A stretch of 64,000 nucleotides of DNA from Ornithinimicrobium ciconiae (GCF_007197575.1 NZ_CP041616.1:186001-250000); one strand, 5' to 3'. Counted from the first letter of the stretch, positions 51,273-60,956 are shown. The notes: generated by a model from the letters alone, not told the origin. Translations and numbers: made by a program.

Positions 51273-52175
51273 CTAATCGTCATCCGGCCCGTAGGTGACG
51301 CTCAGCCATCGCTGGATCATCGGCAGCAGCTGCTCCGGCACCTCGAGCTGATGGAAGTGGCCCGCCCCGACCGTGCGGCCCAACGTCAGCAGACTCGGGT
51401 CCGGCACCAGCTGCTCCAGGCCACGCTCAGCCGTCGCGGCATGGATCACCAGCGCCGGGGCCGCGAGCTGACCCAGCGCCCCAGCACCGTCGAAGGTGGC
51501 CATGGCCTGGGCGCCGCCCGCTGCCACCCGTGGGTGCACCGCGGCCATCACCTCGACGATCCGGTCATAGTCGCCCCGGTCGGTCGGCAGCACCAACGAG
51601 CGGGCGAACCGACGCCGCAGGTCCCCGGTGTAGTCGCGGGCCACGGGCTCGACCTGGGTCGCCCAGTAGGCCTTGCCCCTTTCGTGGGCGATCAGTGCCG
51701 GGTCCAGCAGGACCGCCCCGGCCGGGTGCCAGGTCGGCAGCGGGGAGCGTCGGATCGGACTGTCCGCCCTGCTCAGGGCCGCCAGTGCCACGAGCCCGCC
51801 CATGCTGTGGCCCACCACCACCGGAGCAACCAGCCCGGCAGCCTCACACACCGCGTGCACATCGGCGGCAAACTCCTCGATGCTGGTGACGACCGCGCCC
51901 GCCGGCGGGTCCACCTCGTGGTCGGCCCGCCGCAGACCGGCCCCGACCGAGCCGTCCTCGCCCGACTCCTGACTCTGCCCGTGGCCGCGCAGGTCCATCG
52001 TCAGGACGCGGTGAGTCTGCTCCAGACGCTCCCGCAGCGGAGTCATCGACTCCCGGTCACATCCCCAGCCGTGCACCAGCACCAGGTCTCGGGTGCGGGC
52101 CGCGCGGGGGCCGGACACGGCATACGAGATCAGGTTGGTCGACCCCTGGGAGCCGCGGATGCGGAGCAGACTCAT
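51273..52175 (-). CDS. Alpha/beta hydrolase
   Basis: The 300-residue protein has oxyanion motif 'LVLVHGWGCDRESM' (HGW), 'VLTMDLRGHGQSQ' (D-R-G-H-G), nucleophile elbow 'VVVGHSMGGLVALA' (GHSMGG, catalytic Ser), and 'TVGAGHFHQLEVP' (catalytic His). Substrate cannot be told. The frame extends to 52241, but ATG 52175 (MSLLRIRGSQGST) is a better start. Divergent from ugd. Confidence 0.85.
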   Translation of the reverse strand: MSLLRIRGSQGSTNLISYAVSGPRAARTRDLVLVHGWGCDRESMTPLRERLEQTHRVLTMDLRGHGQSQESGEDGSVGAGLRRADHEVDPPAGAVVTSIEEFAADVHAVCEAAGLVAPVVVGHSMGGLVALAALSRADSPIRRSPLPTWHPAGAVLLDPALIAHERGKAYWATQVEPVARDYTGDLRRRFARSLVLPTDRGDYDRIVEVMAAVHPRVAAGGAQAMATFDGAGALGQLAAPALVIHAATAERGLEQLVPDPSLLTLGRTVGAGHFHQLEVPEQLLPMIQRWLSVTYGPDDD

Positions 52176-52319
52176 GGTGGTGATCCTGCCAGCCCGGCCC
52201 CGGGCCAGGCTCGGGCGCACGCCGCGGGTGTCCAATCCCACACGGTGAGCAGGCTCGGCGGGACGGGGGTGGCCGGTAGCCTCGGCCGTGTTCTTTGTGA
52301 CTATCTAGGGGGGCAGGGC

Positions 52320-53624
52320 ATGCGCATCTCGGTCATCGGCACGGGCTATCTCGGGGCGGTGCATGCCGCGGGAATGGCCGAGCTCGGCTTCGAGGTGGTC
52401 GGCGTCGATCTCGACGCCACCAAGGTCGACTCGCTGAACCGCGCGAAGATGCCGTTCTACGAGCCGGACTTCGAGCCGCTGCTGGAGAAGCACGTCGGCA
52501 GCAGACTGCGCTTCACCACGGACATGGCCGAGATCGCCGACGCCGACGTGCACTTCATCTGCGTGGGCACTCCGCAGCGCAAGAACAGCCTCGCCGCCGA
52601 CCTGACGCATGTCGACTCTGCCGTGGACGCGATGATCCCGTTCCTCAAGGACGGGTCGCTGGTCGTCGGCAAGTCCACCGTCCCGGTGGGCACCGCGGAG
52701 CGGCTGGCAGAGCGCATCGAGGTCGCCACGCCGGAGAGCGTGTCGGTCGAGCTGGCGTGGAACCCGGAGTTCCTGCGCGAGGGTTTTGCGGTGGAGGACA
52801 CGCTCCACCCGGACCGCCTGGTCCTCGGGGTCAACGGCGACAACGCCGAGAGCGTCCTGCGTGAGGTCTATGCCCGGGCCATTGCCGACCAGACGCCCGT
52901 GGTGGTCACCGACCTGCCCACCGCCGAGCTGGTCAAGGTCGCGGCCAACTCCTTCCTGGCCACCAAGATCTCCTTCATCAACGCGATGGCCGAGATCTGC
53001 GACGTCACCGGCGCCGACGTCACCGCCCTCGCGGACGCCATCGGCCATGACGAGCGCATCGGTCGCAAGTTCCTCAACGCCGGCGTCGGCTTCGGGGGTG
53101 GCTGCCTGCCCAAGGACCTGCGTGCCTTCAGCGCGCGGGCGGCCGAGCTGGGCGCCGGGCAGTCGGTCGCCTTCCTCCATGAGATGGACGCCATCAACCT
53201 GCGGCGTCGCGAGCACGTGGTCAACCTGGTGCGTGAGCACCTCGGCGCGCTGCACGGACGTCGGGTTGCCGTGCTCGGCGCGGCCTTCAAGCCCAACTCG
53301 GACGATGTGCGCGACTCACCGGCGCTGTCCATCGCGGGGCAGCTGCACCTGGCGGGGGCCCAGGTCAGCGTCTATGACCCCAAGGCCATGGCCAACGCGG
53401 CCGCGATCTTCCCCACGCTGCGGTATGCCGAGTCGGCCAGTGCCGCCATCACCGGCGCCGAGGCGGTGCTGCACCTGACCGAGTGGCCCGAGTTCCGCGA
53501 GCTCGACCCGGTCACCGCCGGCGAGCTGGTGGCCACCAGGCTGGTCATCGACGGCCGCAACCTGCTGGACCGCGACGCCTACCGCGCGGCGGGTTGGACA
53601 TATGTCGGTCTCGGCCGTCCCTGA
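52320..53624 (+). CDS. ugd: UDP-glucose 6-dehydrogenase
   Basis: The 434-residue enzyme oxidises UDP-glucose to UDP-glucuronate for surface polysaccharides. It has the NAD-binding 'MRISVIGTGYLGAVHAAGMAELGFEVVGVD' (GxGYLG), the central 'NAMAEICDVTGADV', the catalytic Cys in 'FGGGCLPKDLRAFSARAAE' and the C-terminal 'VLGAAFKPNSDDVRDSPAL' substrate loop. ATG 52320 is chosen over a much longer frame that begins upstream in unrelated sequence. First gene of the polysaccharide locus. Confidence 0.95.
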   Translation: MRISVIGTGYLGAVHAAGMAELGFEVVGVDLDATKVDSLNRAKMPFYEPDFEPLLEKHVGSRLRFTTDMAEIADADVHFICVGTPQRKNSLAADLTHVDSAVDAMIPFLKDGSLVVGKSTVPVGTAERLAERIEVATPESVSVELAWNPEFLREGFAVEDTLHPDRLVLGVNGDNAESVLREVYARAIADQTPVVVTDLPTAELVKVAANSFLATKISFINAMAEICDVTGADVTALADAIGHDERIGRKFLNAGVGFGGGCLPKDLRAFSARAAELGAGQSVAFLHEMDAINLRRREHVVNLVREHLGALHGRRVAVLGAAFKPNSDDVRDSPALSIAGQLHLAGAQVSVYDPKAMANAAAIFPTLRYAESASAAITGAEAVLHLTEWPEFRELDPVTAGELVATRLVIDGRNLLDRDAYRAAGWTYVGLGRP

Positions 53625-53659
53625 AGCCGAGGTGGGCGGGTGGAAGGACACCCCCTCGG

Positions 53660-54790
53660 TCAGGAGCGGGCCGCGGCCTCGAGGGCCTCGATGAAGGTCG
53701 GGGCGACCTTCTCCCAGTCATAACCGTCGGCCGCGGCGCGGTGGCCGGCCCGGCCGAGCTCCGCCGTACGGGCGGGGTCGCGGTGCAGGTCGAGCACCGC
53801 GTCGACCGTGGCGGAGACGTCCCGGAAGGGCACCAGAATCCCAGCACCAGTGCGGTCCAGCAACGCTGACGGGACCGGCAGGGGGGTGCTGATCGCCGGG
53901 ACGCCGTGCGCGAGGTACTCGATGACCTTGGTCGGCATGGAGTGCCGGAAGTTGGCCTCGTCGTGCAGCAGCGACAGCCCGGCCAGCGCACCGTCGAGCA
54001 TCGGCAGCGCCCGGTCACTTGGCACGAACCCGTGCCAGGTCACGGCCCCCTCCTTGGCCGCCGCCCGCAGCGCCTCCTCAGTCTCCCCGTGCGCCGGTCC
54101 GACCACGTGGACCTGGACCTGCCCGTTGGTGGCTGCCTGGACGTGGCGACCGACCTCGATCAGCTCCCGGGCGCCCCGCTCCACGGTCAGGCTGCCCAGA
54201 TAGACCACCCGCTGGTGCCCGTCCTCGTCGAGCTGACCAGGAGCGACCAGCTCTGCCGACACCCACGTGGTGTTGGGCACGACCGCGTGGGGGGAGCGGA
54301 AACGGCCCTGATACTCGTGCTCGGCCAGGAGCAGCGGCATCCGGTCCTCGGCCCAGCGCTCGAGCCGGTGCACCCCCCAGGCGGCGGGCGCACGCAGCAG
54401 GTCCGGCACCCACGGCCGCACCTGCAGTGCCGCAGCGGTGTCCTCGTGCACGTCCCACACGACCGGCGGCAGGTGGCGCAGGGGCCGCATCGCCAGCAGC
54501 AGCTCGGGGTCGTGCAGCAGGACCACGTCGTGGCCGGGGGCCCGCTCGCGCAGCAGGGCCCGGGCGGCCTTGAGCGCGTGGACCCGGCGACGCCCCGAGG
54601 CCCGGGGCACCTCGACCGGGATCAGACCGGGTATGCCGACCGGCCGGGTCAGCCCGTAGTCGGCGAACGGCGCGGCGTAGGTGACCTGCCACCCGGCGTC
54701 GAGCAGCGACTGGATCTGGCGGTGCCGGATCCGGGCGTCGTCGGGGTGGTGGACGACGGTGACGACCAGGACGCGCCGTGGCGTGCTCAC
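53660..54790 (-). CDS. GT4-type glycosyltransferase
   Basis: The 376-residue GT-B protein has 'VVHHPDDARIRHRQIQSLLDAGWQV' at the N-terminus and a C-terminal sugar-nucleotide-binding half with 'VVYLGSLTVERGARELIEV' and 'HSMPTKVIEYLAHGVPAIST' (the E-x7-E-like signature region: PTKxxEYLA). It transfers a sugar to a growing polymer. It overlaps the ABC ATPase gene by 4 bases and is last in the leftward four-gene operon. Confidence 0.88.
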   Translation of the reverse strand: MSTPRRVLVVTVVHHPDDARIRHRQIQSLLDAGWQVTYAAPFADYGLTRPVGIPGLIPVEVPRASGRRRVHALKAARALLRERAPGHDVVLLHDPELLLAMRPLRHLPPVVWDVHEDTAAALQVRPWVPDLLRAPAAWGVHRLERWAEDRMPLLLAEHEYQGRFRSPHAVVPNTTWVSAELVAPGQLDEDGHQRVVYLGSLTVERGARELIEVGRHVQAATNGQVQVHVVGPAHGETEEALRAAAKEGAVTWHGFVPSDRALPMLDGALAGLSLLHDEANFRHSMPTKVIEYLAHGVPAISTPLPVPSALLDRTGAGILVPFRDVSATVDAVLDLHRDPARTAELGRAGHRAAADGYDWEKVAPTFIEALEAAARS

Positions 54791-55722
54791 CAGCCACCCT
54801 CCGGCTCATACTTGCGGAGCAGGTCGCGCGCGGCTTCCAGGCCCTGCTCCTCGATCACTCGGTGCACGTCGGCATACCGCTCGCGCCAGACGTGGCGGTG
54901 CTCGCCGTACTTGCGGGTGTAGAGGCCAGCGACCGGACCAGGCAGACCGTCCGCCAGCAACCGGCCGCCGTCGATCCACAGTGCCCGGTCGCACATGGAC
55001 TGGATGGTGGAGGGATTGTGGCTGACCATGAAGACGGTGCCGGCCTGCTGCCGGATCTCCTTGATGCGCGCGGTGGCGCGGTCCCGGAACTGGGTGTCAC
55101 CGGTGGACAGCGCCTCGTCGACCACGAGGATGTCGGGCACGACGGCGGTGGAGATGGCGAAGCGCAACCGCGCGGCCATGCCTGAGGAGTAGGAGTTCAT
55201 CGGCATCTCGATGAACTCCCCGATGTCGGCGAAGGCGGCGATGTCGTCAAACTTCGCCTCGATCTCCTCCGGGGTCATGCCCATCGCCAGGCACCCGATC
55301 CAGATGTTGCGTCGCCCGCTGAGCTTGGCGATGAGCACGCCGTTGACGCCCAGCAGCGCGGCCCGGCCGTTGAGCCAGAGCCGACCGGAGGTGGGTGGCA
55401 CCAGCCCGGCGATGGTGCGCAGCAGGGTGGACTTGCCCGACCCGTTGCGGCCCAGGACGGCGATGGACTCCCCGGGATAGGCCACGAAGGAGACGTCCTT
55501 GACGGCCTCCACCTCGCGGACGCCGACTCCTTGGGAGCTGCGGCTGAGCAGCCGCTTGAGGGCGCTGGTCTCCTCGTCCTCGTCGTCGCGCTGCCGTCCG
55601 GGACTGAACACCCGGTAGGTGATGGACAGGTGGGAGGCGATGACCGACGGGGCCCGGTCCTGCGCTGCGCCCGGTGTGTCCAGTCCACCCGGCGCGCCGC
55701 CGTCCCGGTCAGGCGCGGCCAT
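54787..55722 (-). CDS. Polysaccharide ABC exporter, ATP-binding protein (Wzt/TagH type)
   Basis: The 311-residue protein has Walker A 'AVLGRNGSGKSTLLRTIAG', signature 'MNSYSSGMAARLRFAIST' (the YSSGM variant typical of Wzt/TagH), Walker B 'ILVVDEALSTGDTQFRDR' and the H-loop 'TVFMVSHNPSTI'. It exports lipid-linked polymers or teichoic-acid-like chains with the permease. Overlaps the permease gene by 14 bases. Confidence 0.93.
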   Translation of the reverse strand: MAAPDRDGGAPGGLDTPGAAQDRAPSVIASHLSITYRVFSPGRQRDDEDEETSALKRLLSRSSQGVGVREVEAVKDVSFVAYPGESIAVLGRNGSGKSTLLRTIAGLVPPTSGRLWLNGRAALLGVNGVLIAKLSGRRNIWIGCLAMGMTPEEIEAKFDDIAAFADIGEFIEMPMNSYSSGMAARLRFAISTAVVPDILVVDEALSTGDTQFRDRATARIKEIRQQAGTVFMVSHNPSTIQSMCDRALWIDGGRLLADGLPGPVAGLYTRKYGEHRHVWRERYADVHRVIEEQGLEAARDLLRKYEPEGGW

Positions 55723-56623
55723 AGGTCCCCTCCCCGCGCCAGAAGTAGACGAAGCCCACGATCAGCAGCCCGAAGGACCAGGCCAGCGCGACCGCCCAGG
55801 TCTGCCAGAGCACGGGATACTCGGCCATCAGCGGCTCGCGGCACAGGGTGAGGGCGATCGCCACCGGCTGATACTCCAGGACGTGCCCGACCCAGGCCGG
55901 GGCACCGTCGAACCGGGCGATCGAGGCCTCGACGCTGAAGAACACCCCGGACACATAGCGCAGCAGCCGGGTGATCAGCGACATCAGGTTGGCGAGGTCA
56001 CGGAAGGCGTGGACGAGCCGAGAGCCGATCAGCGCCAGGCCCAGACACATCACCAGCACGACGAGCAGGGCCACCGGGAAGAGCAACCACTCCAGCGTCG
56101 GGCCCTCCTCCTCAGTGATCAGGGCGATGACCACCAGCACCACGAAGGCCGGGATCGCCGAGACGAAGTGGGCGAAGGTCACCGTCAACGGCAGCAGCAC
56201 CTTGGGGAAGCTGAGCGAGCGGATCATCTTCATCCGGCTCAGCAGGGACTTGCTTCCGGAGGCCAGCACCAGGCTGATCGGGATGAAGACGAACAGCCCG
56301 ATCGTTAAGAAGGTGACGAAGTTGTCAATGCCACCCCGGGTGCCGATGAGCAGCCCAAAGATCAGGTAGTAGGAGATGCCCAGCAGGATCGGGTTGATGA
56401 TCGACCAGAGCCATCCCAGGTGGTTGTCCTGGTAGTCGGCGACGAACTCGCCCTTGGCCATCGCCCACATCAGGTGGCGAAAGCTCCAGAGGTCACGCAG
56501 ATAGTCGACGAAGTCGGGCCGGACCCCGGTCTGCCTCAGCCCGTGTCGAGCCGCCAACGCCGCCGCATCCTCATCCGGCAGGACCGGGGGCGAATACTGC
56601 GGGTCGGGCCCGACGTCGGTCAC
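55709..56623 (-). CDS. Polysaccharide ABC exporter, permease (Wzm/TagG type)
   Basis: The 304-residue protein has six predicted helices: 'WLWSIINPILLGISYYLIFGLL', 'FVTFLTIGLFVFIPISLVLAS', 'LTVTFAHFVSAIPAFVVLVVIALI' and others, with the Wzm/TagG N-terminal 'KGEFVADYQDNHLGWLWS' and C-terminal 'PVLWQTWAVALAWSFGLLIVGFVYF'. It forms the channel with the neighbouring ATPase. Confidence 0.92.
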   Translation of the reverse strand: MTDVGPDPQYSPPVLPDEDAAALAARHGLRQTGVRPDFVDYLRDLWSFRHLMWAMAKGEFVADYQDNHLGWLWSIINPILLGISYYLIFGLLIGTRGGIDNFVTFLTIGLFVFIPISLVLASGSKSLLSRMKMIRSLSFPKVLLPLTVTFAHFVSAIPAFVVLVVIALITEEEGPTLEWLLFPVALLVVLVMCLGLALIGSRLVHAFRDLANLMSLITRLLRYVSGVFFSVEASIARFDGAPAWVGHVLEYQPVAIALTLCREPLMAEYPVLWQTWAVALAWSFGLLIVGFVYFWRGEGTYGRA

Positions 56624-57882
56624 AGCCGGCTGACCCGCTCGCTGTCGGTGGCCTTGCCCCGGGTGTCGAAGAAGCGGTTCGCCGACCCGGCGAGCGCGTC
56701 CACGTCATACTCCCGGTGGTTCTGCACCAGCACCGACAGGTCTGCCTCCACGACGGCCTTGGCCGGGTCCTCCACCCGGGTGACGGAGTCACCCATAGCG
56801 CCCCAACTGCTCACGTGCGGGTCGTGGAAGAGCACCGTGGCGCCCTTGGCGACCAGGGCCTTGGCCAGCGGCACCGCCGGGGACTCGCGCTGGTCGGCGA
56901 TGTTGGGCTTGTAGGTCACGCCGAGCAGCAGCACGGTCGAGCCGCGCAGCGCCTTGCCGTCCTCGTTGAGCTGGTCCTGGATGCGGGAGACGACGTATGC
57001 CGGCATGCCCGAGTTGATCTCCTGGGCGAGCTCGACGAACCGGAAGGGATAGCCCAGCCGCGCGCGCACGTTGTGGGACAGGTAGTTGGGGTCGATCGGG
57101 ATGCAGTGCCCACCCACGCCGGGGCCGGGGTAGAACGCCTGGAACCCGAACGGCTTGGACGAGGCCGCGTCGATGACGTCCCACAGGTCGATGCCCAGCT
57201 CGTGGCAGAACCGGGCCATCTCGTTGACCAGGGCGATGTTGATGTGCCGGTAGGTGTTCTCCAGCAGCTTGGCGGTCTCGGCCTCGCGGGTGCCCTTGGC
57301 GCGCACGATGGTGTCGATGAACCGGCCGTAGAACTCGGCGGCGGCGTCGGTGCAGGCGGGTGTCTGGCCGCCGACGACCTTGGGGGTGTTCTTGGCGCCG
57401 AACTTCTCGTTGCCCGGGTCGATGCGCTCCGGGGAGAAGGCCAGGTGGAAGTCAGTGCCCGCGACGAGGCCGCCGGCCTCGAGCTTGGGGCGCACGACCT
57501 CATCGGTGGTGCCCGGGTAGGTCGTGGACTCCAGGATGACGAGCATGCCCGGCTGCAGGTTGCGGGCCACGGCGTCGACGGCGCCCTCGACGGGGCGCAG
57601 GTCGGGACCACCCTCGTCGGACAGCGGGGTCGGCACACAGATCACGACGACCTTGGCGGAGGCGATCTCGGACTCGTCGGTCGTGGCCCGGAAGCCGCCC
57701 TCCTGCATCTGCACGATGTCGGCGTCGGTCAGGTCGTCGACGTGGGACGTGCCGGAGTTCAGTGCGTCGACCACACCCTGGTTGATGTCATAACCCAGGA
57801 TCGTCAGGCCTGCGCGCGTGGCCTCCTGGGCCAGCGGCAAACCAACGTATCCAAGGCCGATGATGACGGCGTCTGCGGCCAC
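56620..57882 (-). CDS. Nucleotide-sugar dehydrogenase (UDP-HexNAc dehydrogenase type)
   Basis: The 420-residue enzyme has the NAD-binding 'VAADAVIIGLGYVGLPLAQE', 'VICVPTPLSDEGGPDLRPVE', 'ILESTTYPGTTDEVVRPKLE', the catalytic Cys in 'FYPGPGVGGHCIPIDPNYLS' (GGHCIPxDP) and 'GVTYKPNIADQRESPA'. The GGHCIPxDP form marks the WecC/WbpA group, which oxidises UDP-GlcNAc, -ManNAc or -GalNAc to uronic acids. GTG 57882 is the start; the open frame reaches 59274 in unrelated sequence. First gene of the exporter operon. Confidence 0.93.
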   Translation of the reverse strand: MAADAVIIGLGYVGLPLAQEATRAGLTILGYDINQGVVDALNSGTSHVDDLTDADIVQMQEGGFRATTDESEIASAKVVVICVPTPLSDEGGPDLRPVEGAVDAVARNLQPGMLVILESTTYPGTTDEVVRPKLEAGGLVAGTDFHLAFSPERIDPGNEKFGAKNTPKVVGGQTPACTDAAAEFYGRFIDTIVRAKGTREAETAKLLENTYRHINIALVNEMARFCHELGIDLWDVIDAASSKPFGFQAFYPGPGVGGHCIPIDPNYLSHNVRARLGYPFRFVELAQEINSGMPAYVVSRIQDQLNEDGKALRGSTVLLLGVTYKPNIADQRESPAVPLAKALVAKGATVLFHDPHVSSWGAMGDSVTRVEDPAKAVVEADLSVLVQNHREYDVDALAGSANRFFDTRGKATDSERVSRL

Positions 57883-58122
57883 GTGTGTGCTCCTCGGTGT
57901 TGTGGTCTTCGTCCGGACGGTTGGGGCGTCCTCGCCCCACCCCGGTGGCGGGTGCTCGACTCGTTGCGGCGCCCGGCCCACGGCCGGAGGTGGTCGGCAG
58001 CATATCGCAGCACCGACCCCTGACCGGGTGTTGATGGCCACTATCCAACACCTGGGTGTGGTGGATGTATTCCATCTCACGTCCCCGGAACCGCGCGGCC
58101 TGCGTGGCAGGATTAGGGCACC

Positions 58123-60360
58123 ATGACCCTCTCCAGCCGCGACGTGGACGTCCTGCTCGTCTCTGACCTGCGTTTCCCCGGCGGCACCTCGCACAGCATG
58201 GCCACGGAGGTCCGGGCGCTGCACGCGGCGGGCTATCGCACGGCCCTGCTGCACCTCAACGGGCCGCTGGTCGCGCGCGTCACCCCGGTCAACCCGGCCC
58301 TGGCGGCGCTGGTGCGCTCCGGCGCCTGCGACCTGCTGGTCGGCAGCGCCCCGATCCGGGCCCGGCTGGTCGTCTTTCGCCACCCCGGCGTCCTGCAGAC
58401 GGCGGCCGAGCAGCTGCCACCGATCGAGACCTCGCAGGTCGTCATCCTGGCCAACGCCGGCCCCCGGGACACCCACGGCAACAGCGTGTATGACGTGGGG
58501 CTGGCCGACCGGGCCGCCCGGGAGCACCTGGGGGTCGCGCCGCAGTGGGCGCCGATCGGGCCGCTGGTGCGCCAGGAGATCGCGGAGCTCGTCCCCGACG
58601 GGCGGATCATGGACCAGGACTGGGTCAACGTCATCGACGTGGACGCCTGGGCACCGCCGACCCCGGCCAGCACCTGGGCCTCGGACCGCCCGGTGATCGG
58701 GCGACACAGCCGGCCCAACCCGCAGAAGTGGCCCCGCGACGCTGCCACCCTCAAGCAGGTCTATCCGGTCGACGGCTCGTGGGAGGTGCGGGTGCTCGGC
58801 GGCGCCGACCCGGTCGAGCGGATCCTGGCGCGCATCCCCCCGTCCTGGCAGGTCATCGAGTTCGGAGAGCTCAGCCCCCGGACCTTCCTGCACGGGTTGG
58901 ACTTCTTCGTCTACTACCACGACCCGCGCTGGGTGGAGGCCTTCGGCCGCACCGTCCTCGAGGCGCTCGCCGCCGGGGTGGTCGCCGTCCTGCCGCCCCA
59001 CTTCGAGGTGCTCTTCGGGGAGGCCGCGGTCTATGCCGAGCCGGCCCGGGTCCGCTCGGTCGTCGAGGGACTGCGCGGCGACCGGGAGGCCTATGTCGCC
59101 CAGCGGGACCGGGCGAGCGCGATCGTCCGCGAGCGCTTCAGCCTCCCCGCCCACGTCGACCGCGTCGCTGCGCTGATCGGCGGGCCCACCCATTTTGAGA
59201 GAGGTTTCGTAGGCCCAGAAACCAATTTTGGAGGGGTTTTGCCGGCGCCGACCGCGGGCCCTGCCCCACGGCATACCTCAGGGCGTCGCACCACCGACGG
59301 CCCCCGGATCATGCTGATCTCCAGCAACGGCGCCGGGATGGGACACCTGACCCGACTGTTCTCCTATGCGACGCGGCTGGAGGAGGGCGCCACGGCGCAC
59401 ATCGTGTCGCTGAGCCAGGCCGCACCGCTGGCCGGTCGGCTCGGGCTGAGCTATGAGTACGTGCCCAGCGCCAAGGCCCTGTCGATGCCGCCCACCCCGT
59501 GGCGACCGCTGTTCCGGCACCGCGTCGGCGACGCCATCGACCGGTTCGCCCCGGACGTCGTGGTCTTCGACGGCACCTGGCCCTATGGCGGCATCGACGA
59601 GATCCGCACCGAGCACCCACAGGCCCGCTGGGTCTGGTCCCGGCGCGGCATGTGGCGCGAGGGGCGCAACGCCGAGCAACTCGCCAAGACCGCCTGGTTC
59701 GACGCCGTCCTGGAGCCCGGCGACCTCGCCGCCGCCTATGACCGCGGCGCGACCACGGACGCCCCGGCCCACCGGGTCGGGCCCGTCACGCTGCTCGATC
59801 GCGCCGACCTGCAGCCCCGGGACGAGGCACGCGCGGCCCTGGGGCTGCCGGCCGACGGGCCGCTCGCGCTGGTCTCGCTGGGCGCGGGCAATATCAACGA
59901 CACCACCAGCGATGTCGGCGCTGCCATCCACGCCCTGAGCGAGCTCGGGGTGGGTGTGTGCGTCACCGTGCCCGACATCGCCAGCGCCGGTGCCGCCGCG
60001 GGCGAGGACATCCACCTGGTGCGTGACTATCCGCTGTCCCAGCGCTATGCCGCTTTCGACGTGGTCATCAGCGCGTCCGGCTACAACTCCTTCCACGAAC
60101 TGCTGCGGATGGGTGTGCCGACCCTGTTTGTTCCCAACACCTCCACCTCGCTCGACGACCAGGAGGCCCGGGCCCGCTTTGCCGCGGAGCAGGGCTGGGC
60201 CCACCTGCAACCGCAACTCAGCGTCATCACGGCGACGCCGCTCCTGGAGGACCTGCTGACCAACGGCAGAGGTATGGCGGAACTCGCCACCGCGGCCGAC
60301 CCCGGCAACGGGGCCCGCGAGGCCGCGACGTTCCTCACGGACGTGGCAGGAGGAGCCTGA
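58123..60360 (+). CDS. Two-domain glycosyltransferase (GT-B plus MurG/GT1-like)
   Basis: The 745-residue protein has two glycosyltransferase halves. Residues 1-350 look like a GT4-type half: 'DVLLVSDLRFPGGTSHSMATEVRALHAAGYRT' at the start and 'VEAFGRTVLEALAAGVVAVLPPHFEVLFGEAA' near 280. Residues 395-745 are MurG/GT28-like: 'LISSNGAGMGHLTRLFSYATRL', 'LVSLGAGNINDTTSD' and 'VISASGYNSFHELLRMGVPTLFVPNTSTSLDDQEARA' (the UDP-binding C-domain). The 51-bp repeat lies in frame between the halves. It probably makes two successive linkages. Confidence 0.85.
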   Translation: MTLSSRDVDVLLVSDLRFPGGTSHSMATEVRALHAAGYRTALLHLNGPLVARVTPVNPALAALVRSGACDLLVGSAPIRARLVVFRHPGVLQTAAEQLPPIETSQVVILANAGPRDTHGNSVYDVGLADRAAREHLGVAPQWAPIGPLVRQEIAELVPDGRIMDQDWVNVIDVDAWAPPTPASTWASDRPVIGRHSRPNPQKWPRDAATLKQVYPVDGSWEVRVLGGADPVERILARIPPSWQVIEFGELSPRTFLHGLDFFVYYHDPRWVEAFGRTVLEALAAGVVAVLPPHFEVLFGEAAVYAEPARVRSVVEGLRGDREAYVAQRDRASAIVRERFSLPAHVDRVAALIGGPTHFERGFVGPETNFGGVLPAPTAGPAPRHTSGRRTTDGPRIMLISSNGAGMGHLTRLFSYATRLEEGATAHIVSLSQAAPLAGRLGLSYEYVPSAKALSMPPTPWRPLFRHRVGDAIDRFAPDVVVFDGTWPYGGIDEIRTEHPQARWVWSRRGMWREGRNAEQLAKTAWFDAVLEPGDLAAAYDRGATTDAPAHRVGPVTLLDRADLQPRDEARAALGLPADGPLALVSLGAGNINDTTSDVGAAIHALSELGVGVCVTVPDIASAGAAAGEDIHLVRDYPLSQRYAAFDVVISASGYNSFHELLRMGVPTLFVPNTSTSLDDQEARARFAAEQGWAHLQPQLSVITATPLLEDLLTNGRGMAELATAADPGNGAREAATFLTDVAGGA
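59192..59242 (+). repeat. In-frame 51-bp low-GC repeat, copy 1
   Basis: Codes for HFERGFVGPETNFGGVLP in the linker between the two glycosyltransferase halves. It matches 63871-63921 in reverse orientation at 40 of 51 positions. Each copy has two TTTTGGAGGGGTTT-like arms, better preserved in the other copy, separated by about 20 bases. The AT-rich composition contrasts with the flanks. Confidence 0.75.
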
Positions 60361-60956
60361 TGGCCGGCATACCGGGTCGGAAGAAGAGCGCGCCCGAGCG
60401 CATCGCCCAGGCGGTGGTCCGGCGCGGCCGAAGGATTCCGGCGGCCGAGAAGACAGCCGTGAAGGTCGCGACCTCGCTGCGCGAGAGCCAGCTGGCCCGC
60501 ACGATCGTCTCGCGCACCTTTGACATGGACCTCGGCGGCGTGGGTGGCACCGTCTTCCTCGCCGGAGGCAACCTGCTGGCCGGTCAGGGGCTGGACAACG
60601 TGCCGGTGGTCATCCTGTCGCTGGTGGGGACCCCGGGCGAGGACATCCCGCAGCGCCTCGAGGAGATCGCGCGTGAGCAGCTGCTGACGGCCGGCTTCCG
60701 ACCGGTCCTGCTGATCAGCGAGGACCACTTCGCGCCCGTGCGAGCCTACGGCTGGCCGGTCGAGCTGGTGCTGTCGCGCGAGCAGTGGGGCGACAGCCCC
60801 CACCTGCAGGACGAGGGCGGGTGGGAGGCCTACGTCGAGCGCCGGCTGCAGCAGATGCGGCGCAACTATCGGGCCGCTGCCCTGCTGGACTTCGGGCCAG
60901 AGCACCCGATGACGCTGACCTATCTGCGCAGCCTGGGTCCGGCGCCGCGTCCGTGA
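60360..60956 (+). CDS. Conserved protein of unknown function in the polysaccharide locus
   Basis: The 198-residue protein has a basic N-terminus (MAGIPGRKKSAPERIAQAVV) and a mixed alpha/beta body, 'GVGGTVFLAGGNLLAGQGLDNVPVVILSL', 'RPVLLISEDHFAPVRAYGWPVELVLSREQW', ending in helices 'YVERRLQQMRRNYRAAAL'. I do not recognise a family. Its start overlaps the glycosyltransferase stop (TGATG) by one base, so the two are translationally coupled, suggesting a partner role in polymer synthesis. The stop lies in a 16-bp tandem duplication. Confidence 0.75.
   Translation: MAGIPGRKKSAPERIAQAVVRRGRRIPAAEKTAVKVATSLRESQLARTIVSRTFDMDLGGVGGTVFLAGGNLLAGQGLDNVPVVILSLVGTPGEDIPQRLEEIAREQLLTAGFRPVLLISEDHFAPVRAYGWPVELVLSREQWGDSPHLQDEGGWEAYVERRLQQMRRNYRAAALLDFGPEHPMTLTYLRSLGPAPRP

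Noticed and set aside
51078..52319. Rightward open frame upstream of ugd, making an 848-residue protein
   Set aside because: It runs antisense to the alpha/beta hydrolase and rpsF 5' end. The recognisable enzyme begins at 52320.
57883..59274. Leftward open frame extending the second sugar dehydrogenase to 884 residues
   Set aside because: It is antisense to the glycosyltransferase gene and has no domain. The NAD-binding domain starts at 57882.
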